Source: Streptomyces chartreusis NRRL 3882 (lineage in GTDB: Bacteria; Actinomycetota; Actinomycetes; Streptomycetales; Streptomycetaceae). From it: DNA of 64,000 bases. The stretch is from positions 6,762,001 to 6,826,000 of the forward strand of contig NZ_LT963352.1 of the NCBI RefSeq assembly GCF_900236475.1. The letters are read 5' to 3'. The notes below the pieces were generated by a model. The model saw only the letters and a list, made by a program, of their open reading frames with translations. It was not told where the DNA came from and made no database searches. This document shows, in pieces, positions 1-12,030 of this stretch. Numbering within the stretch: position 1 is the stretch's first letter; each line of letters opens with the position of its first letter. A program made the position numbers and the translations under genes.

Positions 1-1480
1 TGTAGGTGACGTGGGCGCTGACGGTGCCGGCGAGGCCGGCGAGGGCGGCGCCGAGGGCGAAGGCGACGAGCTTGACGCGGAAGCCGTTGATGCCCATGGC
101 GGTGGCGGCGGTCTCGTCCTCGCGGATGGCGATCCAGGAGCGGCCGATGCGGGAGTCGGCGGCGCGGGTGTAGACGAGGACGACGATGGCCATGATGAGG
201 ACCATCAGCAGGTAGTAGTTGGCGAACCGGCCGAGGGTGAATCCGCCGATGTCGTGGGCCTGGCCGAAGTCGAACCCGAGGAGGTTCAGGTCGGGGATGT
301 TGGCGATGCCGTTGGGGCCGTTGGTGACGTCGGGTCCGGAGTCGCCGTCCATGTTGTTGACGGCGATGCGGAAGATCTCTCCGAAGCCGAGGGTGACGAT
401 GGCGAGGTAGTCGCCGCGCAGCCGCAGGGTCGGGGCGCCGATGAGGACGCCGAAGACGAGGGAGGCTGCGGCGCCGGCCAGGGCGGAGGCCCAGAAGGGC
501 AGGTGGACGCCGGAGATGGTGGAGAACTCGGAGCCGGAGACGAGGGCGGCGGTGTAGGCGCCGACGCCGAGGAAGGCGACGTATCCGAGGTCGAGGAGGC
601 CGGCGAGGCCGACGACGATGTTCAGGCCGAGGGCGACCGTCCCGAAGATCAGGATGTTGACGCCGATGTTGGCGTAGTGGTCGTCGGTCTGGGTGAAGGG
701 GAAGGCGATGGCCGCGGCGAAGCCCATGGCGAGGGTGAAGCTGCGGTTGGCCGCGACCAGTGCGGAGAAGCGGTCGAGGAGACCGGCGGTGTGCAGGGCC
801 CACATGGCGAAGACGACGACGAAGAGGTAGCCGACGAAGAGTTCGCCGTACTCGGTGTCGATGCCGTAGGTGAAGACGCCCAGGCCGATGATGGTGACCA
901 CGGTGATCAGGGCCCGCTGGATCCAGGGCGCGGTGGCCTGGGCGGCGGTGATGTGGTCGGGCTTGGCGATGTAGGCCTTGAGGGCTTCCTTGGTGCCGTC
1001 GGTGCCGGTGCGCTCCTGGGGGAGGGCGAAGGCGCCGAGGACGGGCAGGAGGGAGGCGATGGCCGCGATCCAGCCGCCGGGTTCGAGGTTGACGACGCCG
1101 CCGAGTTCGGCGCTGATGGCGATGACCGTGAACCAGGTGACGGCGAAGCCGCCGAGGGCGGTGAGGACGAGCGGTGCGTTGTTGCGGGCGGGCAGCAGCC
1201 AGCCCAGGCCGCGGATGCCGTACGAGGCGAGGGCGAACAGGGCGGTGAGGACGCCGGCGGTGAAGGTGAGCCACTGAAGGCCGCCGGGGTAGCCGTTGAT
1301 GGTGAGGTCGCCGGGGAACTCGTCGGTCCAGGTCCAGGCGAGGAACGCGGAGGCCGCGGTGGCGATGCCGCCGGCGAGCAGGAGGGCGCGGGCGGCCGGC
1401 GCGGGCAGCGGTATGAGTCCGCGCAGCGCGGGCGGGGCGGGGACGGCGTCCGGGGCGGGGGTCTTGGTCGTCTCGGTCAT
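1..1480 (-). CDS. livM: Branched-chain amino acid ABC transporter permease LivM (C-terminus cut off by window edge)
   Basis: Inner-membrane permease of a high-affinity Leu/Ile/Val importer, pairing with LivH and fed by the LivK lipoprotein. Reading on the minus strand from an ATG at 1480 (MTETTKTPAPDAV...), the frame is open for 493 codons and still open at base 1, ending in a sequence typical of LivM just before its last helices. Residues 1 to about 180 are a streptomycete N-terminal extension with several hydrophobic helices; the LivM core follows. It starts 4 bases after the livH stop, so the two are translationally close. ATPase genes livG and livF would be expected beyond the left edge. 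Confidence 0.93.
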   Translation of the reverse strand, partial: MTETTKTPAPDAVPAPPALRGLIPLPAPAARALLLAGGIATAASAFLAWTWTDEFPGDLTINGYPGGLQWLTFTAGVLTALFALASYGIRGLGWLLPARNNAPLVLTALGGFAVTWFTVIAISAELGGVVNLEPGGWIAAIASLLPVLGAFALPQERTGTDGTKEALKAYIAKPDHITAAQATAPWIQRALITVVTIIGLGVFTYGIDTEYGELFVGYLFVVVFAMWALHTAGLLDRFSALVAANRSFTLAMGFAAAIAFPFTQTDDHYANIGVNILIFGTVALGLNIVVGLAGLLDLGYVAFLGVGAYTAALVSGSEFSTISGVHLPFWASALAGAAASLVFGVLIGAPTLRLRGDYLAIVTLGFGEIFRIAVNNMDGDSGPDVTNGPNGIANIPDLNLLGFDFGQAHDIGGFTLGRFANYYLLMVLIMAIVVLVYTRAADSRIGRSWIAIREDETAATAMGINGFRVKLVAFALGAALAGLAGTVSAHVTY

Positions 1481-1484
1481 GTGA

Positions 1485-2414
<930 letters not shown>

Positions 2415-2490
2415 CGCATGGCCTCCATGTCGCTGGTGGTCGTGTGCACTGGATGCGTGCGTGGTCGCGTGCTGTGTGGGGGTGTGAAAA

Positions 2491-2528
2491 CGGGCCGCGC
2501 GGTCGGGGTCCTCCTCCCGCGCGGCCCG
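2491..2528 (-). terminator. Intercistronic terminator between livK and livH
   Basis: Perfect 12-base inverted repeat (2491-2502 against 2517-2528) with a 14-base loop. Read on the minus strand the stem is followed immediately by TTTT. It sits 26 bases after the livK stop and upstream of livH. This is a normal arrangement for making more binding protein than permease. Confidence 0.8.
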
Positions 2529-2554
2529 TGGGTGCGGCGTTGTGGCGGGCCGGA

Positions 2555-3799
2555 CTACTTCAGGTCGGCCGTGCCCGTCTCGACGTCCTTCCAGGCACCC
2601 TTCTCGACCTGGTACACCGTCAGCTGCTTGTTGGTGGTGTCGCCGTACTGGTCGAAGGAGATCTTGCCGGTGAGGCCTTCGAAGTCGGACTTCTGGACTC
2701 CGTCGACGACCTTGGAGCGCAGGTCGTTGATGTCGGTGGGCACCTTGCCGCCGTTGGCGTCGGCCGCGGCCTTGACGGCCTTGATGATGGCCGTGGTGGC
2801 GTCGTAGGCGTAAGCGCCGTAGGCGCCGTAGTCGCCCTTGTAACCCTTGTCCTTGTACGTCTGGATGAACGTCTTGGCGGCGGGCAGGGTGTCGGCGGGG
2901 ACGCCGATGGCGGTGGCGAGGTCGCCCTCGGAGGCCTTGCCGGCGGCCTCGATGTAGGTGGAGGCGAACATGCCGTCGCCGCCGAACAGCGGGATCTTGA
3001 CGCCGGCGTCCTTGAGCTGCTTGGTGATCAGCGCGGACTCGTCGTACTGGCCGCCGTAGTACAGCAGGTCGGCACCGGAGTTCTTGATCTTCGTGACGAG
3101 GGAGCCGAAGTCCTTGTCGCCGGTGTTGACGTGGTCGGTGCCCACGACCTTGCCGCCGAGCTTCTTGAACTGCTCGTTGAAGATCTTCGCGAGGCCGGCG
3201 CCGTAGGTCTGCTTGTCGTCGACGACGAAGGCCTTCTTCTTCTTGAGGCCGTTGTACGCGTAGCCGGCCGCGAAGCTGCCCTGGAGTTCGTCGGTGGTGG
3301 CGGTACGGAAGTACGTCTTGAACGGACGCTTCTTGTCCGTCTGCCAGTTCTTGCCCTGGGTCAGCTCGGGGGCGGTGTTCGCGGGGGAGATCTGGACCAT
3401 GTTGGCCGAGGCGAAGACCTGCTGCATCGTCTGGGCGACGCCGGAGTTCAGCGGGCCGACGGCGCCGACGGCGGTCTTGTCGCCGGTGAGGCTGGTGGCG
3501 TTGGACTGGCCGGTGGCGGGCTGTGCCTTGTCGTCCAGGGCCTTGAGCTTGAATTTCACGCCCGGGACCCAGTTGTTCTTGTTGGCGTCGTCGACGGCGA
3601 TCTGAGCGCCGTACTGGATGCCGAGGCCGGTGGTGGAGTTCTCACCGGACAGGGGCGCGTCCACGCCGATGGTCAGTGTGGTGGCGGCGCCGCTGTCTCC
3701 GCTCTTGTCACCGCTGTCGTCTCGGGAGCCGCAGGCGGTGAGAGTCAGAGCTCCGGTCGTAAGAACGGAGGTAAGAATCACCAAGGAACGCTGTCGCAC
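2555..3799 (-). CDS. livK: Branched-chain amino acid-binding lipoprotein LivK
   Basis: Extracytoplasmic solute-binding lipoprotein that delivers branched-chain amino acids to LivHM. The protein is 414 residues from a GTG at 3799. An AAAGGA ribosome-binding site 6-7 bases upstream supports this start over an in-frame ATG at 3814. N-terminus: short basic region, hydrophobic segment and lipobox LTAC with the lipidated Cys at about residue 23, followed by a Ser/Asp/Gly-rich linker. The rest is a type I periplasmic-binding fold (TIGVDAPLSGENSTTG..., DGMFASTYIEAAGKASEG...). It is first in the liv operon. Confidence 0.95.
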   Translation of the reverse strand: MRQRSLVILTSVLTTGALTLTACGSRDDSGDKSGDSGAATTLTIGVDAPLSGENSTTGLGIQYGAQIAVDDANKNNWVPGVKFKLKALDDKAQPATGQSNATSLTGDKTAVGAVGPLNSGVAQTMQQVFASANMVQISPANTAPELTQGKNWQTDKKRPFKTYFRTATTDELQGSFAAGYAYNGLKKKKAFVVDDKQTYGAGLAKIFNEQFKKLGGKVVGTDHVNTGDKDFGSLVTKIKNSGADLLYYGGQYDESALITKQLKDAGVKIPLFGGDGMFASTYIEAAGKASEGDLATAIGVPADTLPAAKTFIQTYKDKGYKGDYGAYGAYAYDATTAIIKAVKAAADANGGKVPTDINDLRSKVVDGVQKSDFEGLTGKISFDQYGDTTNKQLTVYQVEKGAWKDVETGTADLK

Positions 3800-3888
3800 G
3801 ATCAGTCCTTTCACAGGCAGGCCCGCCCTGGTCGGGGGGTGAGTGCCGCGCTGGTACCGAACTCCCGATGGAGCGGTGACTGGCCGTG

Positions 3889-3918
3889 ACTCTAAGCCCG
3901 GTGTGGAGGCAGGGTCAG
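3889..3918 (-). promoter_or_regulatory. Candidate vegetative promoter of livK
   Basis: On the minus strand, CTGACC (3918-3913), an 18-base spacer and TAGAGT (3894-3889) form a reasonable sigma-70/HrdB-type promoter about 90 bases upstream of the livK start. Inferred by eye only. Confidence 0.4.
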
Positions 3919-4500
3919 CGGCGTGGGGCGGCTTGTGACTTTCTTGTTATGACGTGATGGATGCCCGGCTTCGGTGGAGGACCCTCTCGGCGGGTTTGAT
4001 GGGCTTTCTCCGAAGTCCGCATTCTGAGAACGTGCACTTCCGGTTGGCCGCGGCTGGGGTCGTGGTGGTTGCCGGGGCACAGGCGGCGCGGGCCGGATGG
4101 GAAAGGTCCCCGGAGGAGGCGCGGCCGAGGATGAAACTGCGGTGCCGTATTGCGCGCGCGTTACGGAGCGTTACAGAGAGGAAGGGATCTCCGCGTCCAG
4201 GGGGAGTTCCGAGCAAGGGGGAACGGTTATGGCGCCGGTGACGTCATGGGTTTTCGCCGGGGGAAGTTGAGGGTTCGGTGAGGACGAGGTCAAGCCAGGC
4301 GGTGGCGTCGGCGGGCCGGTGCGGGGGCGGGGGTGGGGGCGGGTGCCGGCTCGGGCGGCCGGGGCGCCGGCCGGTCGGGCGTGCCGCGTCGGCGCGGACG
4401 ACGTCCTGACTGCCGCTGGCGTCGTCACACTCGTCTGTTTCCGCGTAACTCTCGTCCGCTTCCGCGGAGTTGACGGTTCCCCGGGCCCGTGCAGCGCAGC

Positions 4501-4537
4501 GCCCCGCCGCTCCGGGCGGTGCCCGGGGCGGCGGGGC
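4501..4537 (-). terminator. Strong hairpin downstream of the secreted protease gene
   Basis: Ten-base perfect arms (4501-4510 with 4528-4537) enclose a second 6-base stem (CCGGGC-GGT-GCCCGG), giving an almost continuous 16-base hairpin 41 bases after the protease stop. There is no U-tract, as is common in Streptomyces. Confidence 0.6.
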
Positions 4538-4577
4538 GGTCGGTCGTGCCGGGTGGCCGGTGGCTGGCGGCGCGGGG

Positions 4578-5450
4578 CTACGGCAGCTTCACGAACGGCG
4601 AGAGGAAGGCGCGGGCGCCGGGAGTGTCCAGGCGGTACGTCACGTTGGTCGCGTAGCAGGGGGTGTCGCCGGTGATGGTGGTGGAGGCGAGGATCCTCCG
4701 TCCGCCGATGAAGGCGAAGTTGGGGCCGCCGGAGTCGCCGTAGCAGGCGCCTCCGTTGCCCTGCGGCGCGGTCATCGCCAGCCGGGCCCAGGAGTCGTTG
4801 AGGGCGTCGAAGGTGACGGGTGCCTTCATGCGGACGCCGCCGCCGGGGTGGGTCTGGCCGCCGGGGCCGTTGACGGCCTCCTGGGTGCCGTAGCCGGCGA
4901 CGAGCCAGTCGGTGGCGTTCAGCCCCTGCGGGCCGAGTCTGCCGAGCTGGTTCGCCGTGGGCAGGGTGGCCGGGGTGAAGCTCCAGCGGGCCTTGACCTT
5001 GGCGGCGGGCAGTTCGATCACCGCGATGTCGTGGGTGTCGGAGGCCGGTCCCGGGTAGCCGGGGTGCGTGTGGGCGGTGCCCGGGACGGCGACGGCGGCG
5101 GCCTGCGCGGCCGGGTCGCCCGGGTACTTCTTCGCCGCCGCGTCGAGCCCGGACTGCACGTCCTGGTCCAGGGACACGTAGAACCGCACGTCGTCGGGCC
5201 AGTCGGAGGTGCAGTGCGCGGCGGTCAGGAAGGTGTCCGCGTCGATCATGGTGCCGGAGCAGACCCAGTCGACCCGGTCGGGGGTCGCGGGGTCGCCGTC
5301 GTTGTCCCAGGTGGCCACGAGCGCGCCGACCTCGGTGCGTTCGGGGGCGGGTGTCGCGTTGTAGGAGTTGATGGCGGAGGACGGCAGCGCGGTGGCGAGC
5401 ACGGCGGCACCGGCCGCGGCCGTGACGGCGAGGGCACGTACGGAGGTCAA
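4578..5450 (-). CDS. Secreted trypsin-like serine protease
   Basis: Chymotrypsin/trypsin-fold (S1) serine protease, exported. The best start is a TTG at 5450, with an AGAAGG site about 7 bases upstream; this gives 290 residues beginning LTSVRALAV and a compact signal peptide ending ALPSSA (cleavage near residue 26). Catalytic triad motifs are all visible: TAAHC (His), HDIAVIEL (Asp) and GDSGG (Ser). A longer in-frame ATG at 5531 would put a charged Arg/Pro stretch before the signal peptide and is less likely. It is a single gene with its own terminator. The substrate is unknown. Confidence 0.88.
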   Translation of the reverse strand: MTSVRALAVTAAAGAAVLATALPSSAINSYNATPAPERTEVGALVATWDNDGDPATPDRVDWVCSGTMIDADTFLTAAHCTSDWPDDVRFYVSLDQDVQSGLDAAAKKYPGDPAAQAAAVAVPGTAHTHPGYPGPASDTHDIAVIELPAAKVKARWSFTPATLPTANQLGRLGPQGLNATDWLVAGYGTQEAVNGPGGQTHPGGGVRMKAPVTFDALNDSWARLAMTAPQGNGGACYGDSGGPNFAFIGGRRILASTTITGDTPCYATNVTYRLDTPGARAFLSPFVKLP

Positions 5451-5568
5451 GAGAAACCCTTCTAGGGGTGGGACGGGTCTTCTCCTGTGGGGGTGGAGCG
5501 TCAGTGAAGCGCGCGGGGGCGGCCGCGACAAGAGCGCGCCCGCCCCTCCAGGGTTTTCCCTACGTCGG

Positions 5569-6057
5569 TCAGCTCGGGGCGCGGATGAGCTGCTCGTCGC
5601 GCGGGTTCACGTCGCGCAGCAGGCAGGTCAGCCGGGCCGTGCACACCCTTTTGTCGCTTTCGTCCGTGATGACGATTTCGTACGTGGCGGTCGAGCGCCC
5701 CCGGTGCACCGGCGTGGCCACGCCGGTGACGAGGCCGGAGCGTACGCCGCGGTGGTGGGTGCAGTTCAGGTCGACGCCCACGGCGATCTTGGAGCTGCCG
5801 CCGTGCAGCATCGAGCCGACCGAGCCGAGCGTCTCGGCCAGCACCGCGGAGGCGCCGCCGTGCAGCAGCCCGTAGGGCTGGGTGTTGCCCTCGACCGGCA
5901 TCGTCCCGACGACCCGGTCCGCCGACGCCTCGACGATCTGGACGCCCATCCGGGTCCCGAGGTGGCCCGCGGAGAACAGGGCCAAGAGGTCCACGCCGAG
6001 AGCGGCGTACTCGTCGATGACCTCCTGCGGGAACTTCACATGCTGCTGCTCACCCAT
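5569..6057 (-). CDS. PaaI-family hotdog thioesterase
   Basis: 162-residue single hotdog domain, the usual size for PaaI/YbgC-type acyl-CoA thioesterases. The family motif is YGLLHGGASAVLAETLGS, with HGG and the downstream acidic residue (Glu in AETLGS) at the catalytic position. The C-terminal half has the expected beta-strands (VATPVHRGRSTATYEIVI). It is cytoplasmic and probably hydrolyses small or aromatic acyl-CoA thioesters; the exact substrate cannot be told from sequence. ATG at 6057. Monocistronic or co-transcribed behind the molybdoenzyme gene. Confidence 0.85.
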   Translation of the reverse strand: MGEQQHVKFPQEVIDEYAALGVDLLALFSAGHLGTRMGVQIVEASADRVVGTMPVEGNTQPYGLLHGGASAVLAETLGSVGSMLHGGSSKIAVGVDLNCTHHRGVRSGLVTGVATPVHRGRSTATYEIVITDESDKRVCTARLTCLLRDVNPRDEQLIRAPS

Positions 6058-6114
6058 GGGGCCCGGTCTCCGTTCGTCCAGATCATGCGGTTACCACTGT
6101 GGCTGAGCAAACGC

Positions 6115-8394
<2,280 letters not shown>

Positions 8395-8527
8395 CGCACG
8401 CTCCTCTTCCACTGCACTGTGAGGTACATCTCCGATCCTCCCACGCGGCGGTGACACCCGGTGGGGGAGGGCTGGGGGCGACGGCCCGCCCCGGCGCATG
8501 CGCGGTCGGAGCCGGGGCCGGGGCCGA

Positions 8528-8550
8528 GTGTCAGTGGGGCGTGGCAGGAT
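8528..8550 (+). promoter_or_regulatory. RecA-NDp/PafBC-like promoter of polA (variant -10)
   Basis: GTGTCAGTG (8528-8536), exactly eight bases, then CAGGAT (8545-8550), seven bases before the GTG at 8558. The upstream block and spacing match the mycobacterial DNA-damage promoter motif; the -10 differs from TAnnnT at its first base. The distance implies a leaderless or near-leaderless transcript and supports the GTG start. Confidence 0.55.
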
Positions 8551-8557
8551 CGGGGGC

Positions 8558-11284
8558 GTGGCAGAGACAGCATCGAAGACGACCGACCAGACCTCCGGCG
8601 GCAGCCGCCCGCGACTGATGCTCATGGACGGGCACTCGCTGGCCTACCGAGCGTTCTTCGCGCTGCCCGCGGAGAACTTCACCACCGCGACGGGCCAGCC
8701 GACGAACGCGATCTACGGCTTCGCGTCGATGCTGGCCAACACGCTGCGCGACGAGGCGCCCACGCACTTCGCGGTCGCCTTCGACGTCTCCCGCAAGACC
8801 TGGCGGTCGCAGGAGTTCACGGAGTACAAGGCGAACCGCTCCAAGACCCCCGACGAGTTCAAGGGCCAGGTCGAGCTGATCTGCGAGCTCCTCGACGCGA
8901 TGGGCGCCGCCCGCTTCGCGGTCGACGGCTTCGAGGCGGACGACGTCATCGCCACCCTCGCCACACAGGCCGAGGCCGAGGGCTTCGAGGTGCTGATCGT
9001 CACCGGCGACCGGGACTCCTTCCAGCTGGTCAGCGAGCACACGACCGTGCTGTACCCGACCAAGGGCGTCTCCGAGCTGACCCGCTTCACCCCCGAGAAG
9101 GTCTTCGAGAAGTACGGGTTGACGCCCGCGCAGTACCCGGACTTCGCGGCCCTGCGCGGCGACCCCTCCGACAACCTTCCCGGCATCCCCGGCGTCGGCG
9201 AGAAGACCGCCGCGAAGTGGATCAACCAGTTCGGCTCCTTCGCGGAGCTCGTCGAGCGCGTGGACGAGGTCAAGGGCAAGGCCGGGCAGAACCTCCGCGA
9301 TCACCTGGAGGCCGTCAAGCTCAACCGCCGGCTCACGGAGCTGGAGCGCCGGGTCGAGCTGCCCAAGGGCGTCGCCGAGCTGGAGCGGACCGCGTACGAC
9401 CGCAAGGCCGTCGCGATGGTCCTGGACACCCTGGAGATCCGCAACCCCTCGCTGCGCGAGCGGCTGTTCGCCGTCGACCCCGGCGCCGAGGAGGCCGAGA
9501 CCACCCCCATCAGCACGGACGGCGTGCAGCTGGACGGCACGGTGCTCGGCACGGGCGAGCTGGCCGGCTGGCTCACCGAGCACGGCACCCAGCCCCTCGG
9601 CGTCGCCACGGTCGACGCCTGGGCGCTGGGCACGGGCTCGGTGGCCGAGGTCGCGCTCGCCGCGCCCGGCGGAGCGGCCGCCTGGTTCGACCCCTCCCAG
9701 CTGGACGAGGCCGACGAGACGGCCTTCGCGGCCTGGCTCGCCGACGCCGGGCGGCCCAAGATCTTCCACAACGCCAAGGGCGCCATGCGCGTCTTCGCCG
9801 AGCACGGCTGGAGCGTCGAGGGCGTGCGCATGGACACCGCGCTCGCCGCCTACCTGGTCAAGCCCGGCCGCCGCTCCTTCGACCTGGACGCGCTGTCCCT
9901 GGAGTACCTGCACCGCGAGCTGGCCCCCGCCGCCGCGGCCGACGGGCAGCTCGCCTTCGGCGCGGACGATGGTGCCGAGGCCGAGGCCCTGATGATCCAG
10001 GCCCGCGCCGTCCTCGACCTGGGCGAGGCCTTCGAGAGCCGGCTGGAGGACGTCGGCGCCGCCGACCTGCTGCGCGACATGGAGCTGCCCACGTCCGCGC
10101 TGCTCGCCCGCATGGAGCGGCACGGCATCGCCGCCGACCGGCCGCACCTGGAGGCCATGGAGCAGATGTTCGCCGGTGCCGTCCAGCAGGCGGTGAAGGA
10201 GGCCCACGCGGCAGCCGGGCACGAGTTCAACCTGGGCTCGCCCAAGCAGCTCCAGGAGGTCCTCTTCGGCGAGCTGGCGCTGCCCAGGACGAAGCGCACG
10301 AAGACCGGCTACACCACGGACGCCGACGCCCTCGCCTGGCTCGCCACGCAGACGGACAACGAGCTGCCGGTGATCATGCTCCGCCACCGCGAGCAGGCCA
10401 AGCTCCGCGTCACCGTCGAGGGCCTGATCAAGACGATCGCCGCGGACGGCCGGATCCACACCACGTTCAACCAGACGGTCGCCGCCACCGGCCGCCTGTC
10501 CTCGACCGACCCGAACCTCCAGAACATCCCCGTCCGCACCGACGAGGGCCGCGCGATCCGCCGGGGCTTCGTCGTCGGCGAGGGCTTCGAGTCCCTGATG
10601 ACGGCCGACTACAGCCAGATCGAGCTGCGCGTGATGGCCCACCTCTCCGAGGACGAGGGCCTGATCGAGGCGTTCACCTCCGGCGAGGACCTGCACACCA
10701 CGGCCGCCTCCCAGGTCTTCGCGGTCGAGCCGGACGCCGTGGACGCCGAGATGCGCCGCAAGATCAAGGCCATGTCGTACGGCCTTGCCTACGGTCTCTC
10801 GGCCTTCGGCCTCTCCCAGCAGCTGAACATCGAGGCGGCGGAGGCCCGTGCCCTGATGGACGCCTACTTCGAGCGGTTCGGCGGCGTGCGGGACTATCTG
10901 CGCCGTGCGGTCGACGAGGCCCGGGCGACGGGCTACACGGCGACGCTCTTCGGACGCCGCCGCTACCTCCCCGACCTCAACAGCGACAACCGCCAGCGCC
11001 GCGAGGCGGCCGAGCGGATGGCCCTCAACGCGCCCATCCAGGGCACGGCGGCCGACATCGTCAAGATCGCCATGCTCAAGGTGGACAGCGCGCTGAAGGA
11101 CGCCGGGCTCGCCTCCCGCATGCTGCTCCAGGTCCACGACGAAATCGTGCTGGAGATCGCCCCCGGGGAGCGGGCCGCCGCCGAGGAGCTCGTCCGCCGC
11201 GAGATGGCGAACGCCGTCCACCTCCGCGTCCCCCTGGGCGTCTCGGTGGGCGCGGGCCCGGACTGGGAGTCGGCGGCGCACTAG
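8558..11284 (+). CDS. polA: DNA polymerase I
   Basis: 908-residue family A polymerase for gap filling and primer removal. Domains: 5' nuclease (about 15-290; ASMLANTL, FAVAFDVSRKTWR), a 3'-5' exonuclease-like domain (about 320-495) and polymerase (about 535-905). Polymerase motifs are intact: A, ADYSQIELRVMAHL; B, RRKIKAMSYGLAYG; C, LLQVHDEIVLE. The proofreading domain looks dead: the DxE of exo I is replaced by VDAWALG, and exo II reads NAKGAM with Ala where Escherichia coli has Asp424, as known in other actinobacterial Pol I. GTG at 8558 gives the family-typical length and fits the leaderless promoter. A terminator follows at 11296. Confidence 0.97.
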   Translation: MAETASKTTDQTSGGSRPRLMLMDGHSLAYRAFFALPAENFTTATGQPTNAIYGFASMLANTLRDEAPTHFAVAFDVSRKTWRSQEFTEYKANRSKTPDEFKGQVELICELLDAMGAARFAVDGFEADDVIATLATQAEAEGFEVLIVTGDRDSFQLVSEHTTVLYPTKGVSELTRFTPEKVFEKYGLTPAQYPDFAALRGDPSDNLPGIPGVGEKTAAKWINQFGSFAELVERVDEVKGKAGQNLRDHLEAVKLNRRLTELERRVELPKGVAELERTAYDRKAVAMVLDTLEIRNPSLRERLFAVDPGAEEAETTPISTDGVQLDGTVLGTGELAGWLTEHGTQPLGVATVDAWALGTGSVAEVALAAPGGAAAWFDPSQLDEADETAFAAWLADAGRPKIFHNAKGAMRVFAEHGWSVEGVRMDTALAAYLVKPGRRSFDLDALSLEYLHRELAPAAAADGQLAFGADDGAEAEALMIQARAVLDLGEAFESRLEDVGAADLLRDMELPTSALLARMERHGIAADRPHLEAMEQMFAGAVQQAVKEAHAAAGHEFNLGSPKQLQEVLFGELALPRTKRTKTGYTTDADALAWLATQTDNELPVIMLRHREQAKLRVTVEGLIKTIAADGRIHTTFNQTVAATGRLSSTDPNLQNIPVRTDEGRAIRRGFVVGEGFESLMTADYSQIELRVMAHLSEDEGLIEAFTSGEDLHTTAASQVFAVEPDAVDAEMRRKIKAMSYGLAYGLSAFGLSQQLNIEAAEARALMDAYFERFGGVRDYLRRAVDEARATGYTATLFGRRRYLPDLNSDNRQRREAAERMALNAPIQGTAADIVKIAMLKVDSALKDAGLASRMLLQVHDEIVLEIAPGERAAAEELVRREMANAVHLRVPLGVSVGAGPDWESAAH

Positions 11285-11295
11285 TTGGGAGCGCT

Positions 11296-11319
11296 GCGCG
11301 CCGCTCCGGAGCGGCGCGC
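11296..11319 (+). terminator. Perfect 24-base palindrome after polA
   Basis: GC-rich perfect palindrome starting 12 bases after the polA stop, able to fold into a 10-base stem with a CCGG turn. No U-tract follows. Probably the polA transcription terminator. Confidence 0.6.
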
Positions 11320-11481
11320 CGAGCAGCTCCGGAGGAGACGAGGCGGGGTGCCGTCGGCCGAGCCGGAGCCGGCGCACCCCCGTCGGCCCGCCACCCCGGC
11401 CCCGCGGAACCCCGCGGAAACCATCACTCGCGTGGCCCCCGAGAAAGGGCCCCCGCCCCCGGCGGTCGGAAAGATGCGGGC

Positions 11482-12030
11482 ATGGGTATACGCACGTTCC
11501 TCCGTCGCAGGGCCCCAGGCGTGGCACCCCCGCCGGTCCCGCCCTTCGCGGCCGCCGCGAGCACGGTCCGCGTCCCCGCCACCCTCACCGCGGTCCTGCG
11601 CCACACGACGGCGGGCCTCCGGCGGCGCCTGGCCGACCGCTGGCGGCCGGCCGATCCCACGCGCGCCGCCGAGGTGCCCGCCGCGACCGGTCGCACCGGC
11701 GCCGTCGACGTGACGGCCGTCCCGGGTCTCACCGGCGCCGGCGACGTGTCCGCCGTCCTCGGGCACACCGGGGGCACAGCCCCTGCCGTCCGGCACCCAG
11801 GCGGTGCCGACCGCGCCGGCAGGACCGGCCGCCCTTGGGCGGACCTGGCCCGCAGCTACCTGACGCTCGTCCTCACCCTGCTCCCACGGCCCCGCCCTGC
11901 GCACACCACCATCACGGTGTACATCACGACGACCGAGCCCCTCAGTGAGCGGCCGACCGGCTCGGCTCCGCGTCATCGACGCGGCCAGGACCGCCCGGGG
12001 CCGGGCCCGGAGCCGGACGCCACGCCCTGA
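11482..12030 (+). CDS. Conserved hypothetical protein with internal TG-x-DVxAV repeats
   Basis: 182 residues from ATG at 11482 (MGIRTFLRRRAPG), with GGAAAG about 12 bases upstream. Codons are almost uniformly G/C-ending, so it is probably coding. The N-terminal third is basic and amphipathic (LRHTTAGLRRRLADRW). The middle has near-repeats (TGRTGAVDVTAV, LTGAGDVSAV), and a hydrophobic stretch (YLTLVLTLLPRPRP) precedes ITVYITTTEP. No family is recognised. Its last 89 bases overlap the end of the convergent DUF4184 gene. It may be restricted to Streptomyces. Confidence 0.6.
   Translation: MGIRTFLRRRAPGVAPPPVPPFAAAASTVRVPATLTAVLRHTTAGLRRRLADRWRPADPTRAAEVPAATGRTGAVDVTAVPGLTGAGDVSAVLGHTGGTAPAVRHPGGADRAGRTGRPWADLARSYLTLVLTLLPRPRPAHTTITVYITTTEPLSERPTGSAPRHRRGQDRPGPGPEPDATP

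Larger units (their letters stand above)
3800..4577. other. 778-base intergenic region between livK and the protease gene
   Basis: No convincing gene. Short open frames on both strands lack streptomycete codon bias and have no recognisable product. The part near 3930-4230 is less GC-rich than the coding sequence around it. The region holds the likely livK promoter (3889-3918) and the protease terminator (4501-4537). Around 4430-4466 an imperfect direct repeat, CTCGTC(T/C)G(T/C)TTCCGCG, occurs twice; its role is unknown. Confidence 0.6.

Noticed and set aside
3954..4241. Small plus-strand open frame starting MMDARLRWRTL in the livK-protease gap
   Set aside because: No clear ribosome site, weak codon bias and no recognisable domain.
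8461..12030. 1189-codon plus-strand frame through polA in another frame
   Set aside because: Only its last 182 codons (from 11482) behave like a gene; the rest is an Arg/Gly/Pro-rich shadow of polA.
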